Of a DNA stretch of 64,000 nt, positions 9,305 through 17,504 are shown piece after piece. The stretch comes from Bacillota bacterium. Its GTDB lineage: Bacteria > Bacillota > Clostridia > Peptostreptococcales > Anaerovoracaceae. Within the stretch, counting starts at the first letter, position 1; each line of letters opens with the position of its first letter. Below the pieces are notes generated by a model. The model saw only the letters and a program-made list of their open reading frames with translations, had not been told where the DNA came from and searched no databases. Both the position numbers and the translations under genes were made by a program. Where the stretch lies: positions 62,001-126,000 of the forward strand of contig JAFUCA010000006.1 of NCBI GenBank assembly GCA_017459895.1, given 5' to 3'.

Positions 9305-10402
9305 ATGTCTAATCCGTTTACGCCTACCTTCGGCATCGTTCCTCCTTACCTGGCCGGACGTGATCAAACGCTGGCCCGGATGAGAACGGCATTTCAGGAA
9401 TGGAAAGGAAATCCGAATCTCTCCACGATACTCATCGGCCCCAGGGGCTCCGGGAAAACCGCTATGTTGTCATGCATCAGCGACATTGCGAGAGAGCACG
9501 GATGGCTTGTCGCCGATACCGTTGCCCGGACCGGGATGCTGGAGGATATTCTGCAGAGAGCCTCTGACTCCGCTGCCGAACATATCGATGCCAGCGAAAA
9601 GAAACAGTTGACCGGACTGACCATCGGCAACATTTTCGGTCTTTCATGGTCAGCGGATGAAAAGGTCCGCCTTAACTGGCGCTCCCGCATCGGCCAGCTT
9701 CTGAAAGCTCTGAACCAAAGGGGTATCGGTCTTCTGATAACAGTGGATGAAGTCCGGGCAGATGTGGATGAAATGATTCAGCTTGCATCCGTATACCAGC
9801 TTTTGATCCGGGACGGGTATAAGGTATCTCTGGTGATGGCCGGTCTGCCTGCCCACGTCAGTGATCTGGTTACCAATGATAACGTTTCGTTTCTCCGGCG
9901 GTCGCGCCAGAATTATCTCGGCAGGATTCCGGATTCGGATATCCGATGCGCATTTCTCAAGACTGTGGAAAGCGGCGGCAAATCCATTGATCCTCAGGCC
10001 CTTGATCTCGCGGTAACAGCCTCTGACGGCTTTGCCTATATGATGCAGCTTGTGGGATATCAGATGTGGGAAATGGCAGGAGCCGCTTCTCAGATCGGTC
10101 AAAGGGAAGCGGTTCAGGGAATTCAGTACGCAGAAGAAGATTTCAGGCAGGGCGTTCTGAAGAGCACCTACCAGGAATTATCCGACGGAGATATCCGCTT
10201 CCTGGAAGCAATGCTGCAGGATCCGGAGGTCAGCATCCTGTCCGATATTTCCGGCAGACTGGGAAGAAGCACAGGATATGCATCAACCTATAAGAAGCGC
10301 CTCCTTCAGGCAGGTATCATTGAAGAAACCGCACGATCCCGATTCCGGTTCTGTCTGCCGGGATTCCGAGACTATCTGAAGGAACTGCACGAACAAATAT
10401 AA
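9305..10402 (+). CDS. AAA-type ATP-binding protein with winged-helix-like C-terminus
   Basis: ATPase of a family with unassigned function, widespread in Gram-positive bacteria and often annotated only as 'ATP-binding protein'. It opens with NPFTPTFGIVPPYLAGRD, typical of the family. Walker A is GPRGSGKTAM (about residue 48) and Walker B is LLITVDEV (about 150). The C-terminal quarter (from about residue 290: ISGRLGRSTGYASTYKKRLL) looks like a winged-helix DNA-binding domain. The general build recalls Orc/Cdc6-like and STAND ATPases. ATG at 9305 is preceded by AGGAGC. A good promoter and a direct repeat stand upstream, so self-regulation is plausible. The gene at 61910 encodes a paralogue. The next gene follows after eight bases. 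Confidence 0.78.
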   Translation: MSNPFTPTFGIVPPYLAGRDQTLARMRTAFQEWKGNPNLSTILIGPRGSGKTAMLSCISDIAREHGWLVADTVARTGMLEDILQRASDSAAEHIDASEKKQLTGLTIGNIFGLSWSADEKVRLNWRSRIGQLLKALNQRGIGLLITVDEVRADVDEMIQLASVYQLLIRDGYKVSLVMAGLPAHVSDLVTNDNVSFLRRSRQNYLGRIPDSDIRCAFLKTVESGGKSIDPQALDLAVTASDGFAYMMQLVGYQMWEMAGAASQIGQREAVQGIQYAEEDFRQGVLKSTYQELSDGDIRFLEAMLQDPEVSILSDISGRLGRSTGYASTYKKRLLQAGIIEETARSRFRFCLPGFRDYLKELHEQI

Positions 10403-10410
10403 CCACCACC

Positions 10411-11817
10411 ATGAGCAGCAAACAGAAACACCGAAAACATCAGACGCAGAAGCCCCCGGCCCATGCAAAGGCTGGGCTGGCCGCTCCGGAGGAGTCCCGG
10501 GCCGATTACCTGGCGGTCCTCCCCGGGCTGCTTTTGTGCGCCATGACGCTGCTGATCCTGCTGATGGATCTGGCGCTTCCGGGCATGGCGCAGGAGCAGT
10601 ACACCAACTTCCCGGCGCTGTTTCGCATGACTCATGCGGCGATCATCGCCGCCGGCGTACTGTTCTGGGTGATCTGGCTGGTGCGCCGGAAAAGCTCTGC
10701 CCAGGGACTGCAGGGGCTGCGGGAGGTGATGGCGCCGGCCCATGCGGGCGAAGCTGCCCGCATCGAGCTTCTTCCCGTTCTGTTTTTCGGGCTGTTTCTG
10801 GTGTGGATCCTGCTCTCCACGGCGGTGAACGGGCTGGATGAGAAAGCCCTTCACGGGGTATCGTACCGGAATCTCGGTATTTTTCACTTCCTTTCCCTGA
10901 TCCTCATCTATCTGTTTGTGAGCTCTCAGGTGAAGCGGGCATCCCTTCGGCAGGGACTTCTGGCGGCCTTTCTTCTTGTGAGCGATCTGGCGGCGCTGGC
11001 CGCTTTGGCAGACCACAGCATCCTCGCAATCCCAGCCTTTGCACAAAAAAAAGAACTCAGCGCGATCTTCTTTAACGGGAACCATTATGGATATTTTCTC
11101 ACGATGGCGGTGCTGGTCGGCGCGGGGCTCTTCCTCTGCCGGCAGGGGCGCCGGATGGAGCTGTTCGGGCTCATCTCCATGCTGCTGAATTTCGCGGTGC
11201 TGCTGCTGAACCACTCCCTGGGGTGCCTTCTGGCCGCGGGGATCTCGATGGGGTGTCTTCTGGTGCTGATGCTGCTGACCAACCGGGCCGCTGCGCGCCG
11301 GCTGGGAATTCTGCTGGGCTGTTTCGCCGGTCTGCTTCTGCTGGGGCTTCTGGCCCTCGCCCCGCTGCGCAGTGAATTTGCCGACCTTGCCTTGAGCTTC
11401 CATCAGGTCCTCTCGGGTGATGATGCGGGGTCCGCCGGCCACAACCGGTGGATGCTGTGGGGGATCACCTGCGATCTGATCTCGCAGCGTCCGGTGTTCG
11501 GCTACGGCTGCGAAGGAATTTCGGACATCCTGATGAGCGAGACGGGCCGGGCGAATCCCCACAATGAAGTCCTGACCTACGCGGCGTTCTTCGGCATCCC
11601 CGGTGCTGCATTCTATGTTCTGGGGCTGGTGTCGGTTTTCGCTGCGTGGCTCCGATGCAAAATCTGGCGCGATCCTTTTGTTCTGACTGCGGCGCTGGCT
11701 GCTCTCGGGTACTTCCTTTCGTCCCTGTTCGGCGTGCCTATGTTCTATACTGCGCCCTTCTTCTTCGTGTTTCTGGGACTGTCGCTGGGACGGCTGGAAT
11801 CGCCGGATCCCTCCTGA
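10411..11817 (+). CDS. O-antigen ligase/polymerase-like membrane protein
   Basis: Polytopic membrane protein of 468 residues, resembling the O-antigen ligase (Wzy_C/WaaL) family that joins or polymerises surface polysaccharides. I count about ten hydrophobic segments. The pattern of a large loop between late segments, containing GHNRWMLWGITCDLISQRPV, GYGCEGISDIL and NPHNEVLTYAAFFGIPGA, matches the family's His-containing signature region (NxHN). The substrate is unknown and no other glycan genes are adjacent. No good ribosome site precedes the ATG; the stop of the AAA gene is eight bases upstream, so translation may be coupled. The gene is markedly richer in G+C than the AAA gene before it. 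The dispersed decamer lies at codon 19 (10465). Confidence 0.72.
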   Translation: MSSKQKHRKHQTQKPPAHAKAGLAAPEESRADYLAVLPGLLLCAMTLLILLMDLALPGMAQEQYTNFPALFRMTHAAIIAAGVLFWVIWLVRRKSSAQGLQGLREVMAPAHAGEAARIELLPVLFFGLFLVWILLSTAVNGLDEKALHGVSYRNLGIFHFLSLILIYLFVSSQVKRASLRQGLLAAFLLVSDLAALAALADHSILAIPAFAQKKELSAIFFNGNHYGYFLTMAVLVGAGLFLCRQGRRMELFGLISMLLNFAVLLLNHSLGCLLAAGISMGCLLVLMLLTNRAAARRLGILLGCFAGLLLLGLLALAPLRSEFADLALSFHQVLSGDDAGSAGHNRWMLWGITCDLISQRPVFGYGCEGISDILMSETGRANPHNEVLTYAAFFGIPGAAFYVLGLVSVFAAWLRCKIWRDPFVLTAALAALGYFLSSLFGVPMFYTAPFFFVFLGLSLGRLESPDPS

Positions 11818-11842
11818 CCGGCCCTGAGCGAACGGGCACGAT

Positions 11843-13006
11843 TCAGCCTTTCTTCTGTTTCTCGCGCCTTTTGATTTCTTCCCAGAGCCGCTCGCCTTCC
11901 TCCGGGGTATCCACATGCATGTCCCCGAAGACCCAGGGATGCCGGCGAATCATTTTCTCGGAGATGCCCTGGATCACTTCGTCAATGGTAAACGCGTTTC
12001 TCTCTTTTGCCAGCTGGGAATTCAGCACGATCTGCAGCAGCACGTCCCCCAGCTCCTCGCAGAAGTTCTCATCGTCCTCGCTGTCGATGGCATCGGCCGC
12101 TTCCTGGGTTTCTTCCAGCAGGTACTTCTTCAAAGTCTGATGGGTCTGGGCCCGGTCCCAGGGGCAGCCGTCCGGCGCCCGCAGGCGGGAAACGATGTGA
12201 ACGAAGTCCTCGAACGTATAGCGCTCTTCGGACTGCAGATCAAAGGTCTTCGCCTCAGCTGCTTTTGCCGCGGCGTCCCGCTGCGGGTCCACGATGCCGA
12301 TGTCCGCGGTAATGATCTGTCCGCAGTAGCTCCCGGCGAAGGGCTGCAGGTGCACCGGTTTCTTCGCGTGAAAAGTAATGGTCACATCTGCCCGGACGCA
12401 GCGTTCATCCAGCTCGGCCTCCTCGGTGAGGTCGCCGCCCATGCCGGAGGGAATATCCAGCGCGAAGACCCGGGCCCCGCCAGCCTTTGCAGCTGCGATC
12501 TCAGCGGAGGCTGCCGCGCCCCGCTCCCGGAGCCGTCCGTGAAAGCCGGTGCCGTAGATGGCGTCCACCACCACGTCGGGGATTTCGCCCGGCGCCCCGT
12601 CCGTCCGATCCTCCATGGGGATTCCGAGTTCCATCGCCAATTTCCAATTCGCAATGGCATCCGGCGTCGACGGTTCCCCATCCACCAGGACGATGCTCAC
12701 CTGCCAGCCCCGCTGGTGCAAAAGCCTTGCGACCACGAAACCATCGCCGCCGTTGTTGCCCTTGCCGCAGTAGACCCGGGCCCGGATGGGTCGGTCCAGC
12801 TGGTAGGCATACCGAGTCGGGCTTTCAGGATCCCTCGCCGCCCTCATCTGCGCATCGTTAATAGGCGATGTCATTGTAATTTCAACGATTCGATTGGCCG
12901 CGATCGTTCCAGCGTTCTCCATCATCTGATAATAGGAGAGCCCCGCCGCGTCGGTATTCTGCTCCAGAATCTTCATCTGAGCGCAGCTCACAAAGTAGTC
13001 TTTCAT
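11843..13006 (-). CDS. Fusion of NAD(P)H-hydrate epimerase (NnrE/YjeF_N) and MazG
   Basis: Two 'house-cleaning' activities in one 387-residue chain. Residues of about 1–230 are YjeF_N: the helix with YYQMMENAG, then YCGKGNNGGDGFVVARLL, DAIYGTGFHG and ALDIPSGMGGD, the signatures of the epimerase that repairs damaged NAD(P)H hydrates. Residues of about 265–387 are a MazG nucleotide pyrophosphohydrolase: RLRAPDGCPWDRAQTHQTLK, the acidic EETQEAADAI and EELGDVLLQIVLN metal sites, and RRHPWVFGD. Both look complete. The NnrD dehydratase half that usually accompanies NnrE is absent. I chose the second of two close ATGs (13006) because AGGAAGG stands seven bases before it. An alternative reading as two proteins is unlikely, since the frame is open throughout. 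Confidence 0.88.
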   Translation of the reverse strand: MKDYFVSCAQMKILEQNTDAAGLSYYQMMENAGTIAANRIVEITMTSPINDAQMRAARDPESPTRYAYQLDRPIRARVYCGKGNNGGDGFVVARLLHQRGWQVSIVLVDGEPSTPDAIANWKLAMELGIPMEDRTDGAPGEIPDVVVDAIYGTGFHGRLRERGAAASAEIAAAKAGGARVFALDIPSGMGGDLTEEAELDERCVRADVTITFHAKKPVHLQPFAGSYCGQIITADIGIVDPQRDAAAKAAEAKTFDLQSEERYTFEDFVHIVSRLRAPDGCPWDRAQTHQTLKKYLLEETQEAADAIDSEDDENFCEELGDVLLQIVLNSQLAKERNAFTIDEVIQGISEKMIRRHPWVFGDMHVDTPEEGERLWEEIKRREKQKKG

Positions 13007-13380
13007 TTTCATCCTTCCTGCAAAAACGCTCGGTGGTTTCGTCTCTCCGCTGCTGCAAAGGCTGCCCGGGCCGCTTCCAATATCTGACACAATTGTACCT
13101 AACTGCGACTTGACGGCGTTATTTACAATTATTGTTTGATGATTTTGAACCTGCATCGCAGTTCAGGTTATTATTTACAATCCTGTGGGTGTTTTTCTTC
13201 AAATCGCGCTGGTCGCGCAGTCAATAATCTGCGAAAAACGCTGGCCGGCACCTGTTTTATTGACTACCGGCAAATGTCATTGTAAATACTGCTCTGAAAC
13301 TGCGCTTTAGGTACAAATTTACCCTTTCGTTTTTGTAAAAACTCATCTGAAATCCGGTTTAGGTACAAATCGACAGTATC
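13007..13380. repeat. Repeat-rich gap with 52-bp-spaced words
   Basis: Gap between the NnrE–MazG gene and the phosphohexomutase gene. TTATTTACAA occurs at 13119 and 13171 (52 bases apart) and inverted near 13280. TTAGGTACAA occurs at 13307 and 13359 (52 apart), each as the end of a roughly 30-base imperfect direct repeat beginning ACT..TCTGAAA, and inverted at 13093. AGTCAATAA at 13219 faces TTATTGACT at 13257. CGCAGTT words accompany several of these. The 52-base spacing is the same as the period of the arrays at 38.5 and 39.5 kb. A copy of the dispersed decamer lies at 13055. No coding frame was found. Confidence 0.65.
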
Positions 13381-13459
13381 CGCCAGTCAGCCCGCAGCCG
13401 GAGTTGACGGCATCATTCAGTCCGCCGCCGGAATTGGCAGCATCCGCCAGTCAGCCCGC
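13381..13459. repeat. Tandem repeat of about 32 bp next to phosphohexomutase stop
   Basis: CGCCAGTCAGCCCGC occurs at 13381 and 13445. Between them lies a diverged middle unit, so that two and a half units of about 32 bases are present, each containing CCGGA(G/A)TTG and GGCA. It ends at the 3' end of the neighbouring gene. Confidence 0.65.
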
Positions 13460-13460
13460 C

Positions 13461-15020
13461 TCACAGCTCCAGCCCGTCGTAGCTCCTCAGAAACCGCATC
13501 ATCACTTCTTCGATGGCGGCGCAGCCCCCCGGGCGGTCCGAAGCCATGTTCATCGGCAGGATCGGATCGTGCAGGGACTTGCGCAGGAGGCACCAGCCTT
13601 CCGGGAAGTTGATCCGCACGCCCTCGTAGTTCGGCTCCTCCAGAGAAAGGCCCGGCTCAGCCTTTGCGAAAGCTTCCAGATCCTCCAGCACCTTGTCGCC
13701 GTAGCCGCCAAAGTCCGTCGCTGTGATCGGGATCCGGATCTCCTTCTCGTCCGCCGGATCCTGCAGGGACTCGATCAGCGACTCGATCCGCCTGCCCTCT
13801 GCCTTGAGCTGCGCGGTGCGGATGACGATCTTCGTCGCGAGGTATGCGCCGTCATCCAGGAAATAATTCTCCTTCAGCGCCGCGTGCCCGGAGGTCTCGA
13901 TGGCCAGCTGGCAGTCGGTCCCCGCTTCATTGAGCTCCACGGCTTTGTTGATCACATTGCGGTAGCCCCGCTTGAACCGCAGGTGCGAAAGCCCCAGGTC
14001 CTTCTCCAGGAACGCCGTCAGCTGCCGGCTGGTGATGCTGTCGGTCACCACGGTCGTGCCCGGATGATCCTCCGCCACCAGCGCCGCCGCCATCGCGACG
14101 ATCCCGTTGCGGGCGATCTCCCGGCCCCGGCTGTCCACCGCCGCCGACCGGTCCACATCCGTATCGAAGATCAGCCCCAGATCCGACTGGGAAGCCAGGG
14201 TCCGCATGGATACCGACGCCATCGCTTCCTTATCCTCCGGATTCGGGGCGTGGTTCAGGAACATGCCGTCCGGATCCAGATACTGACTGCTGCTGATGTC
14301 CGCCCCCAGCGGCCGCAGCACTTTGCGCGCGTAGAAGCCTCCGGCGCCGTTGCCCGCGTCCACCGTGATCTTCAGCCCTTCCAAAGGCTGGTCTCCCATG
14401 CCGCAGCCATCGATGATCAGGCGGCGCAGATGGGCGCTGTAGGGGGTGATGATATCCGCTTCCTCCGCCGGGAAAATGATCTCCCCGCTGCGGTGGACGA
14501 AGCCCTCCGCATTGGCCGGATTCCCCAGGATCTCCTGCTGCTCCGCAGCCCTGCGGCCTTCCGCGAACTCCAGAATCTGCGTGATATCCTGCTTGTTCAG
14601 ACCGCCCTGGGGCGTGAAGAACTTGAAGCCGTTGCGGTTAAAGGGCAGGTGGCTGGCGGTGATCATAATGGTTCCGTCGCAGGCGAACTCCGGAAACACC
14701 GTCGCCATAAACATCGCCGGCGTGGAGGCCAGCCCGCAGTCCAGCACGCGGCAGCCATAGGGACCGAAGCCGTGCATCAGCCCGTCCGTCAGCTTGGCCC
14801 CGGTGATCCTCGGATCCCGCCCGATGGCCAGCTTCAGGTCCTGGGGCTTTTTGCCGGTCCGCCGGCAGAGCCAGGCCAGAAAACCGGCCGCGATGTCCGC
14901 GGCCGCCTCCTCGGTCAGATTCGGCATCTGCACCGGACCTCCCGCGGCCGCCTGCCCCCGGTCAACGATCGCAACGCCTCTGATGTCACTTCCATTCTGC
15001 AGTCTGCGATAATCCTTCAT
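13461..15020 (-). CDS. Phosphomannomutase/phosphoglucomutase family enzyme
   Basis: Alpha-D-phosphohexomutase that interconverts hexose 1- and 6-phosphates, supplying sugar nucleotides for the envelope. The 519-residue protein has the family's four-part build: an N-terminal substrate loop (GSDIRG), the phosphoserine loop ITASHLPFNRNGFKF with the catalytic Ser, the metal loop FDTDVDRSAAVD (D-x-D-x-D), the sugar loop IETSGHAALKENYF, and a C-terminal phosphate-binding region. The length and the GHAALKEN form match the 'phosphomannomutase/phosphoglucomutase' group of Clostridia; which sugar is preferred cannot be read from sequence. It starts at ATG 15020, 12 bases after the cvpA-like stop, so the two are probably co-transcribed. 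Confidence 0.85.
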   Translation of the reverse strand: MKDYRRLQNGSDIRGVAIVDRGQAAAGGPVQMPNLTEEAAADIAAGFLAWLCRRTGKKPQDLKLAIGRDPRITGAKLTDGLMHGFGPYGCRVLDCGLASTPAMFMATVFPEFACDGTIMITASHLPFNRNGFKFFTPQGGLNKQDITQILEFAEGRRAAEQQEILGNPANAEGFVHRSGEIIFPAEEADIITPYSAHLRRLIIDGCGMGDQPLEGLKITVDAGNGAGGFYARKVLRPLGADISSSQYLDPDGMFLNHAPNPEDKEAMASVSMRTLASQSDLGLIFDTDVDRSAAVDSRGREIARNGIVAMAAALVAEDHPGTTVVTDSITSRQLTAFLEKDLGLSHLRFKRGYRNVINKAVELNEAGTDCQLAIETSGHAALKENYFLDDGAYLATKIVIRTAQLKAEGRRIESLIESLQDPADEKEIRIPITATDFGGYGDKVLEDLEAFAKAEPGLSLEEPNYEGVRINFPEGWCLLRKSLHDPILPMNMASDRPGGCAAIEEVMMRFLRSYDGLEL

Positions 15021-15032
15021 TGTCCATCCTCC

Positions 15033-15653
15033 TTAAAATACAGCCAGCAGCAGGTTCCCGTCATATAAACTGCCTGCCAGATACGAAAATTTCAGACTCT
15101 CCGCAATCGACGCCGCCGTCTCCGGGGATGTCCCGTGCATCACCGGGATCAGCGCCGCCAGAAATACAAATGCCAGGAGAAGCCCCTCCACGCTGCCGAT
15201 CAGCAGCCCGCCCAGCTTGTTCGGCAGCCGGATCTTCTTCCCTCTCTTTCTCGTCAGGGGCCGGATCACGAGAATCAGCAGCAGCCGGATCACGATGGCC
15301 ACCAGAAGAAAAGCCAGAATGGTGAGAACGATGCCCTCCAGCGTATCGATCATCATCTCCGCCGTATTGTGGGCGGCCTGATCGACGGAATCGCTGAGGA
15401 TCAGCGGCATCCACTCTGCCTGCTGACTCACCCCGTCCGCGGCCGAGCCGATCTGATCGGTCAGGATCTCCCGCACCCGGTCTCCCACGATGGTGTTCTC
15501 CAGAAATTCCCGCAGCGTCGGCGCCGCGAAAAACCCCGCCGCCAGCGCGCCGATCCACCCGAACAGACGCACCAGAATATAGAGGAGCCCTCGCCACATT
15601 CCGAGCCCCATGGGAATTACGATTAATGCTGCTGTAATAATGTCCAGAATCAT
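15033..15653 (-). CDS. CvpA-family membrane protein
   Basis: Polytopic membrane protein of 206 residues, related to CvpA, first named for colicin V production. Its role in Gram-positive bacteria is not settled (envelope stress or membrane homeostasis). Four hydrophobic segments are seen: residues 1–20 (IITAALIVIPMGLGMWRG), 27–45 (LFGWIGALAAGFFAAP), about 105–135 (GIVLTILAFLLVAIVIRLLLILVI) and about 152–172 (LGGLLIGSVEGLLLAFVFLA). The GxxxGxxRG motif after the first segment and the LGGLLIG turn are typical. The following gene, on the same strand, starts 12 bases downstream. A GntR regulator lies upstream with a gap of about 50 bases. Confidence 0.8.
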   Translation of the reverse strand: MILDIITAALIVIPMGLGMWRGLLYILVRLFGWIGALAAGFFAAPTLREFLENTIVGDRVREILTDQIGSAADGVSQQAEWMPLILSDSVDQAAHNTAEMMIDTLEGIVLTILAFLLVAIVIRLLLILVIRPLTRKRGKKIRLPNKLGGLLIGSVEGLLLAFVFLAALIPVMHGTSPETAASIAESLKFSYLAGSLYDGNLLLAVF

Positions 15654-15705
15654 ACGCTCTTTCGAAAAAAGCGGGGTGATTCACTCCGCTTTGGTTCCTC
15701 TGCTC

Positions 15706-16386
15706 TCACTCTTCGCTGACCAGCTTTTGCTGGACGCCCTCTTCGATCACTAACTGCTTCAGCCGGTCGATGTGTATGTCCGCCGCGGCGCGGGCCCGCT
15801 TCTCATCGCCGCTGGCGATCGCCTCGATGATCTCCCGGTGTTCCTCCGGCATGTTCTCCGCCCGCTTGAAGTTATCGTAATAGATGTACCGAAAGCGGAG
15901 CACCAGCTCCTGCAGCTGCTCCACCATGTTCACCAGGATCTTGTTGTTGCAGGAGTCCACGATCAGCCGGTGGAACTGCGTGTCGTAACGGATCAGGTCC
16001 TGCATGTTTCCGGACTTCACCGCCTCGTTGTAGCAGTCCGCCACTTCCTTCAGCTCCTCCATCTCCACCGGAGACATGCGGGAGGCCGCGAGATATGCCG
16101 CCAGTCCCTCCAGGTCCTGCCGCACCTCCAGGATCTCAACCATGTCCTGCGTCGAGATCATCGACGCGTACGCGCCACGCCGCGGCTCGATGGTCACCAG
16201 ACCCTCCTTCTCGAGCTTGCGGATCGCCTCCCGGATCGGCGTACGGCTGACACCCATCTCCTCCGCGAGATCGACCTCCATCATCCGGGTCCCCGGAACG
16301 ATCGTCCCCGTCAGGATCTGTATTTTCAGTTCCTCATAAACCATCTCCCGCAGTGGTTTGTGATTCTGGATATCGAAGTTCAGCAT
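15706..16386 (-). CDS. GntR-family regulator, FCD (FadR/VanR) type
   Basis: Transcription factor of 226 residues with an N-terminal winged helix and a C-terminal all-helical FCD effector domain. The winged helix spans about residues 8–72 (REMVYEELKIQILTGTIVPG, EEMGVSRTPIREAIRKLEKE, GLVTIEPRRGAYAS). The FCD part shows the metal/ligand residues in D..FH..IV (YDTQFHRLIVDSCNN) and a late H (ADIHIDRL). The ligand, usually a sugar acid or organic acid, cannot be told. Three ATGs lie close together; I chose 16386 because GGAGG sits nine bases before it. Genes on both sides read the same way, and no operator was recognised. Confidence 0.85.
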   Translation of the reverse strand: MLNFDIQNHKPLREMVYEELKIQILTGTIVPGTRMMEVDLAEEMGVSRTPIREAIRKLEKEGLVTIEPRRGAYASMISTQDMVEILEVRQDLEGLAAYLAASRMSPVEMEELKEVADCYNEAVKSGNMQDLIRYDTQFHRLIVDSCNNKILVNMVEQLQELVLRFRYIYYDNFKRAENMPEEHREIIEAIASGDEKRARAAADIHIDRLKQLVIEEGVQQKLVSEE

Positions 16387-16414
16387 TCCCATCATCCTCC
16401 GCCTGTCCTGCGCC

Positions 16415-17413
16415 TCAGCGGGTCGTCCTGGTCCAGAAACTCTCCCGGTTGATCTGCCGCATCTCTTCGCAGATCCGCTTCGCCTCCTCCCGGCTTTCGC
16501 AAAGTCCGAACACCGTGGGGCCGCTTCCGCTCATCAGAACCCTGCCGTTCTTGCACAGGTCTTGCATTTTGTTCTTTGTATACACAACTATAGAATACTG
16601 CTTTAACGTGAAATTTTCAAGTACATTGATCATATTTTTTTGCACCGCCGCAAGGTCTTCGCAGGCCAGTGCCTGCACCATTTCGGCCACATCCGGGCGC
16701 TGCGGGATCTCCGCTTCATCCACCCCCCGGTAGGCCTGGGCCGTGGATACGCTGATGGGCGGTTTCGACAGTACCAGATCGCTCTCCAACCCCCGGATCG
16801 GCTCCAGATCCGTCCCCCTTCCGGAGGCGATGGCGCAGTGGCAGGCCAGAGGATCTCCTGCAAAGGCTGGAGCAAGCAGCGGATCCGCCGCTGCCTGGCC
16901 CATGACGCAGAAGGGTACATCCGAGCCCAGCTCGCCGCCGAGGCGGCACAGCTCCTCCAGGTCCAGGTGCAGATCCCACAGCCGGTTGATCCCGTGGATC
17001 ACAGCTGCGCAGTTGCTGCTGCCGCCAGCCAGTCCCGCCGCCACCGGGATCCGCTTCTTCATATCGATGCGGATCCGGCCCCGGCGGCCTTCCCCGTACT
17101 CCCGTATCATCAGCTCCGCCGCCTGCCAGGCCAGATTCCTGCGGTCGGTGGGGAGGTAGGGCCGGTTGGTGCCCACCGAAATGGAAACCGGCGGGAGATC
17201 CGGTTCGGCCGCGGCAGCCGGCCCTGCCGGCTCTGCCGCCGCGCCTGCGGCGTCCTCCTGCTCCTCCCAGCGGATCGACACGTCATCGTGCAGCAGGATC
17301 TGCTGCATGATCATATGCACTTCATGAAATCCTCCCGGAAGCAGTCCCTTCACGTCCAGGCAAAGGTTGATCTTCGCGTATGCCCGGATCTCCACATGTT
17401 CCGTCCTTGCCAC
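16415..17413 (-). CDS. ispE: 4-diphosphocytidyl-2-C-methyl-D-erythritol kinase
   Basis: GHMP kinase of the non-mevalonate (MEP) isoprenoid pathway; phosphorylates CDP-methylerythritol at the 2-hydroxyl in the cytoplasm. The 332-residue protein begins with AYAKINLCLDV, has the ATP-binding glycine loop KRIPVAAGLAGGSSNCAAV and the C-terminal MSGSGPTVFGL loop, the three hallmark motifs. Between the first strands sits a low-complexity insertion of about 20 residues rich in Ala, Glu and Pro (residues near 55–72), which is unusual for the family and lies on the surface. The last 90 codons are more A+T rich than the rest. It lies between the GntR gene and an Ig-like membrane protein gene, with no obvious functional link. 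Confidence 0.9.
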   Translation of the reverse strand: MARTEHVEIRAYAKINLCLDVKGLLPGGFHEVHMIMQQILLHDDVSIRWEEQEDAAGAAAEPAGPAAAAEPDLPPVSISVGTNRPYLPTDRRNLAWQAAELMIREYGEGRRGRIRIDMKKRIPVAAGLAGGSSNCAAVIHGINRLWDLHLDLEELCRLGGELGSDVPFCVMGQAAADPLLAPAFAGDPLACHCAIASGRGTDLEPIRGLESDLVLSKPPISVSTAQAYRGVDEAEIPQRPDVAEMVQALACEDLAAVQKNMINVLENFTLKQYSIVVYTKNKMQDLCKNGRVLMSGSGPTVFGLCESREEAKRICEEMRQINRESFWTRTTR

Positions 17414-17467
17414 TCTTCCCTGCTCCTTTCCTGCGGCCGCGCCTTCCGCGGCCCGTCATACATGAAA

Positions 17468-17493
17468 TCGCAGGTGAGTTACCCCACCTGCGA
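17468..17493 (-). terminator. Hairpin downstream of Ig-like anchored protein gene
   Basis: TCGCAGGTG and CACCTGCGA form a perfect nine-base stem around a loop of eight. The minus-strand tail (TTTCATG) has only a short T run, so efficiency is uncertain. Confidence 0.6.
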
Positions 17494-17504
17494 CACGGTC
17501 TTGC

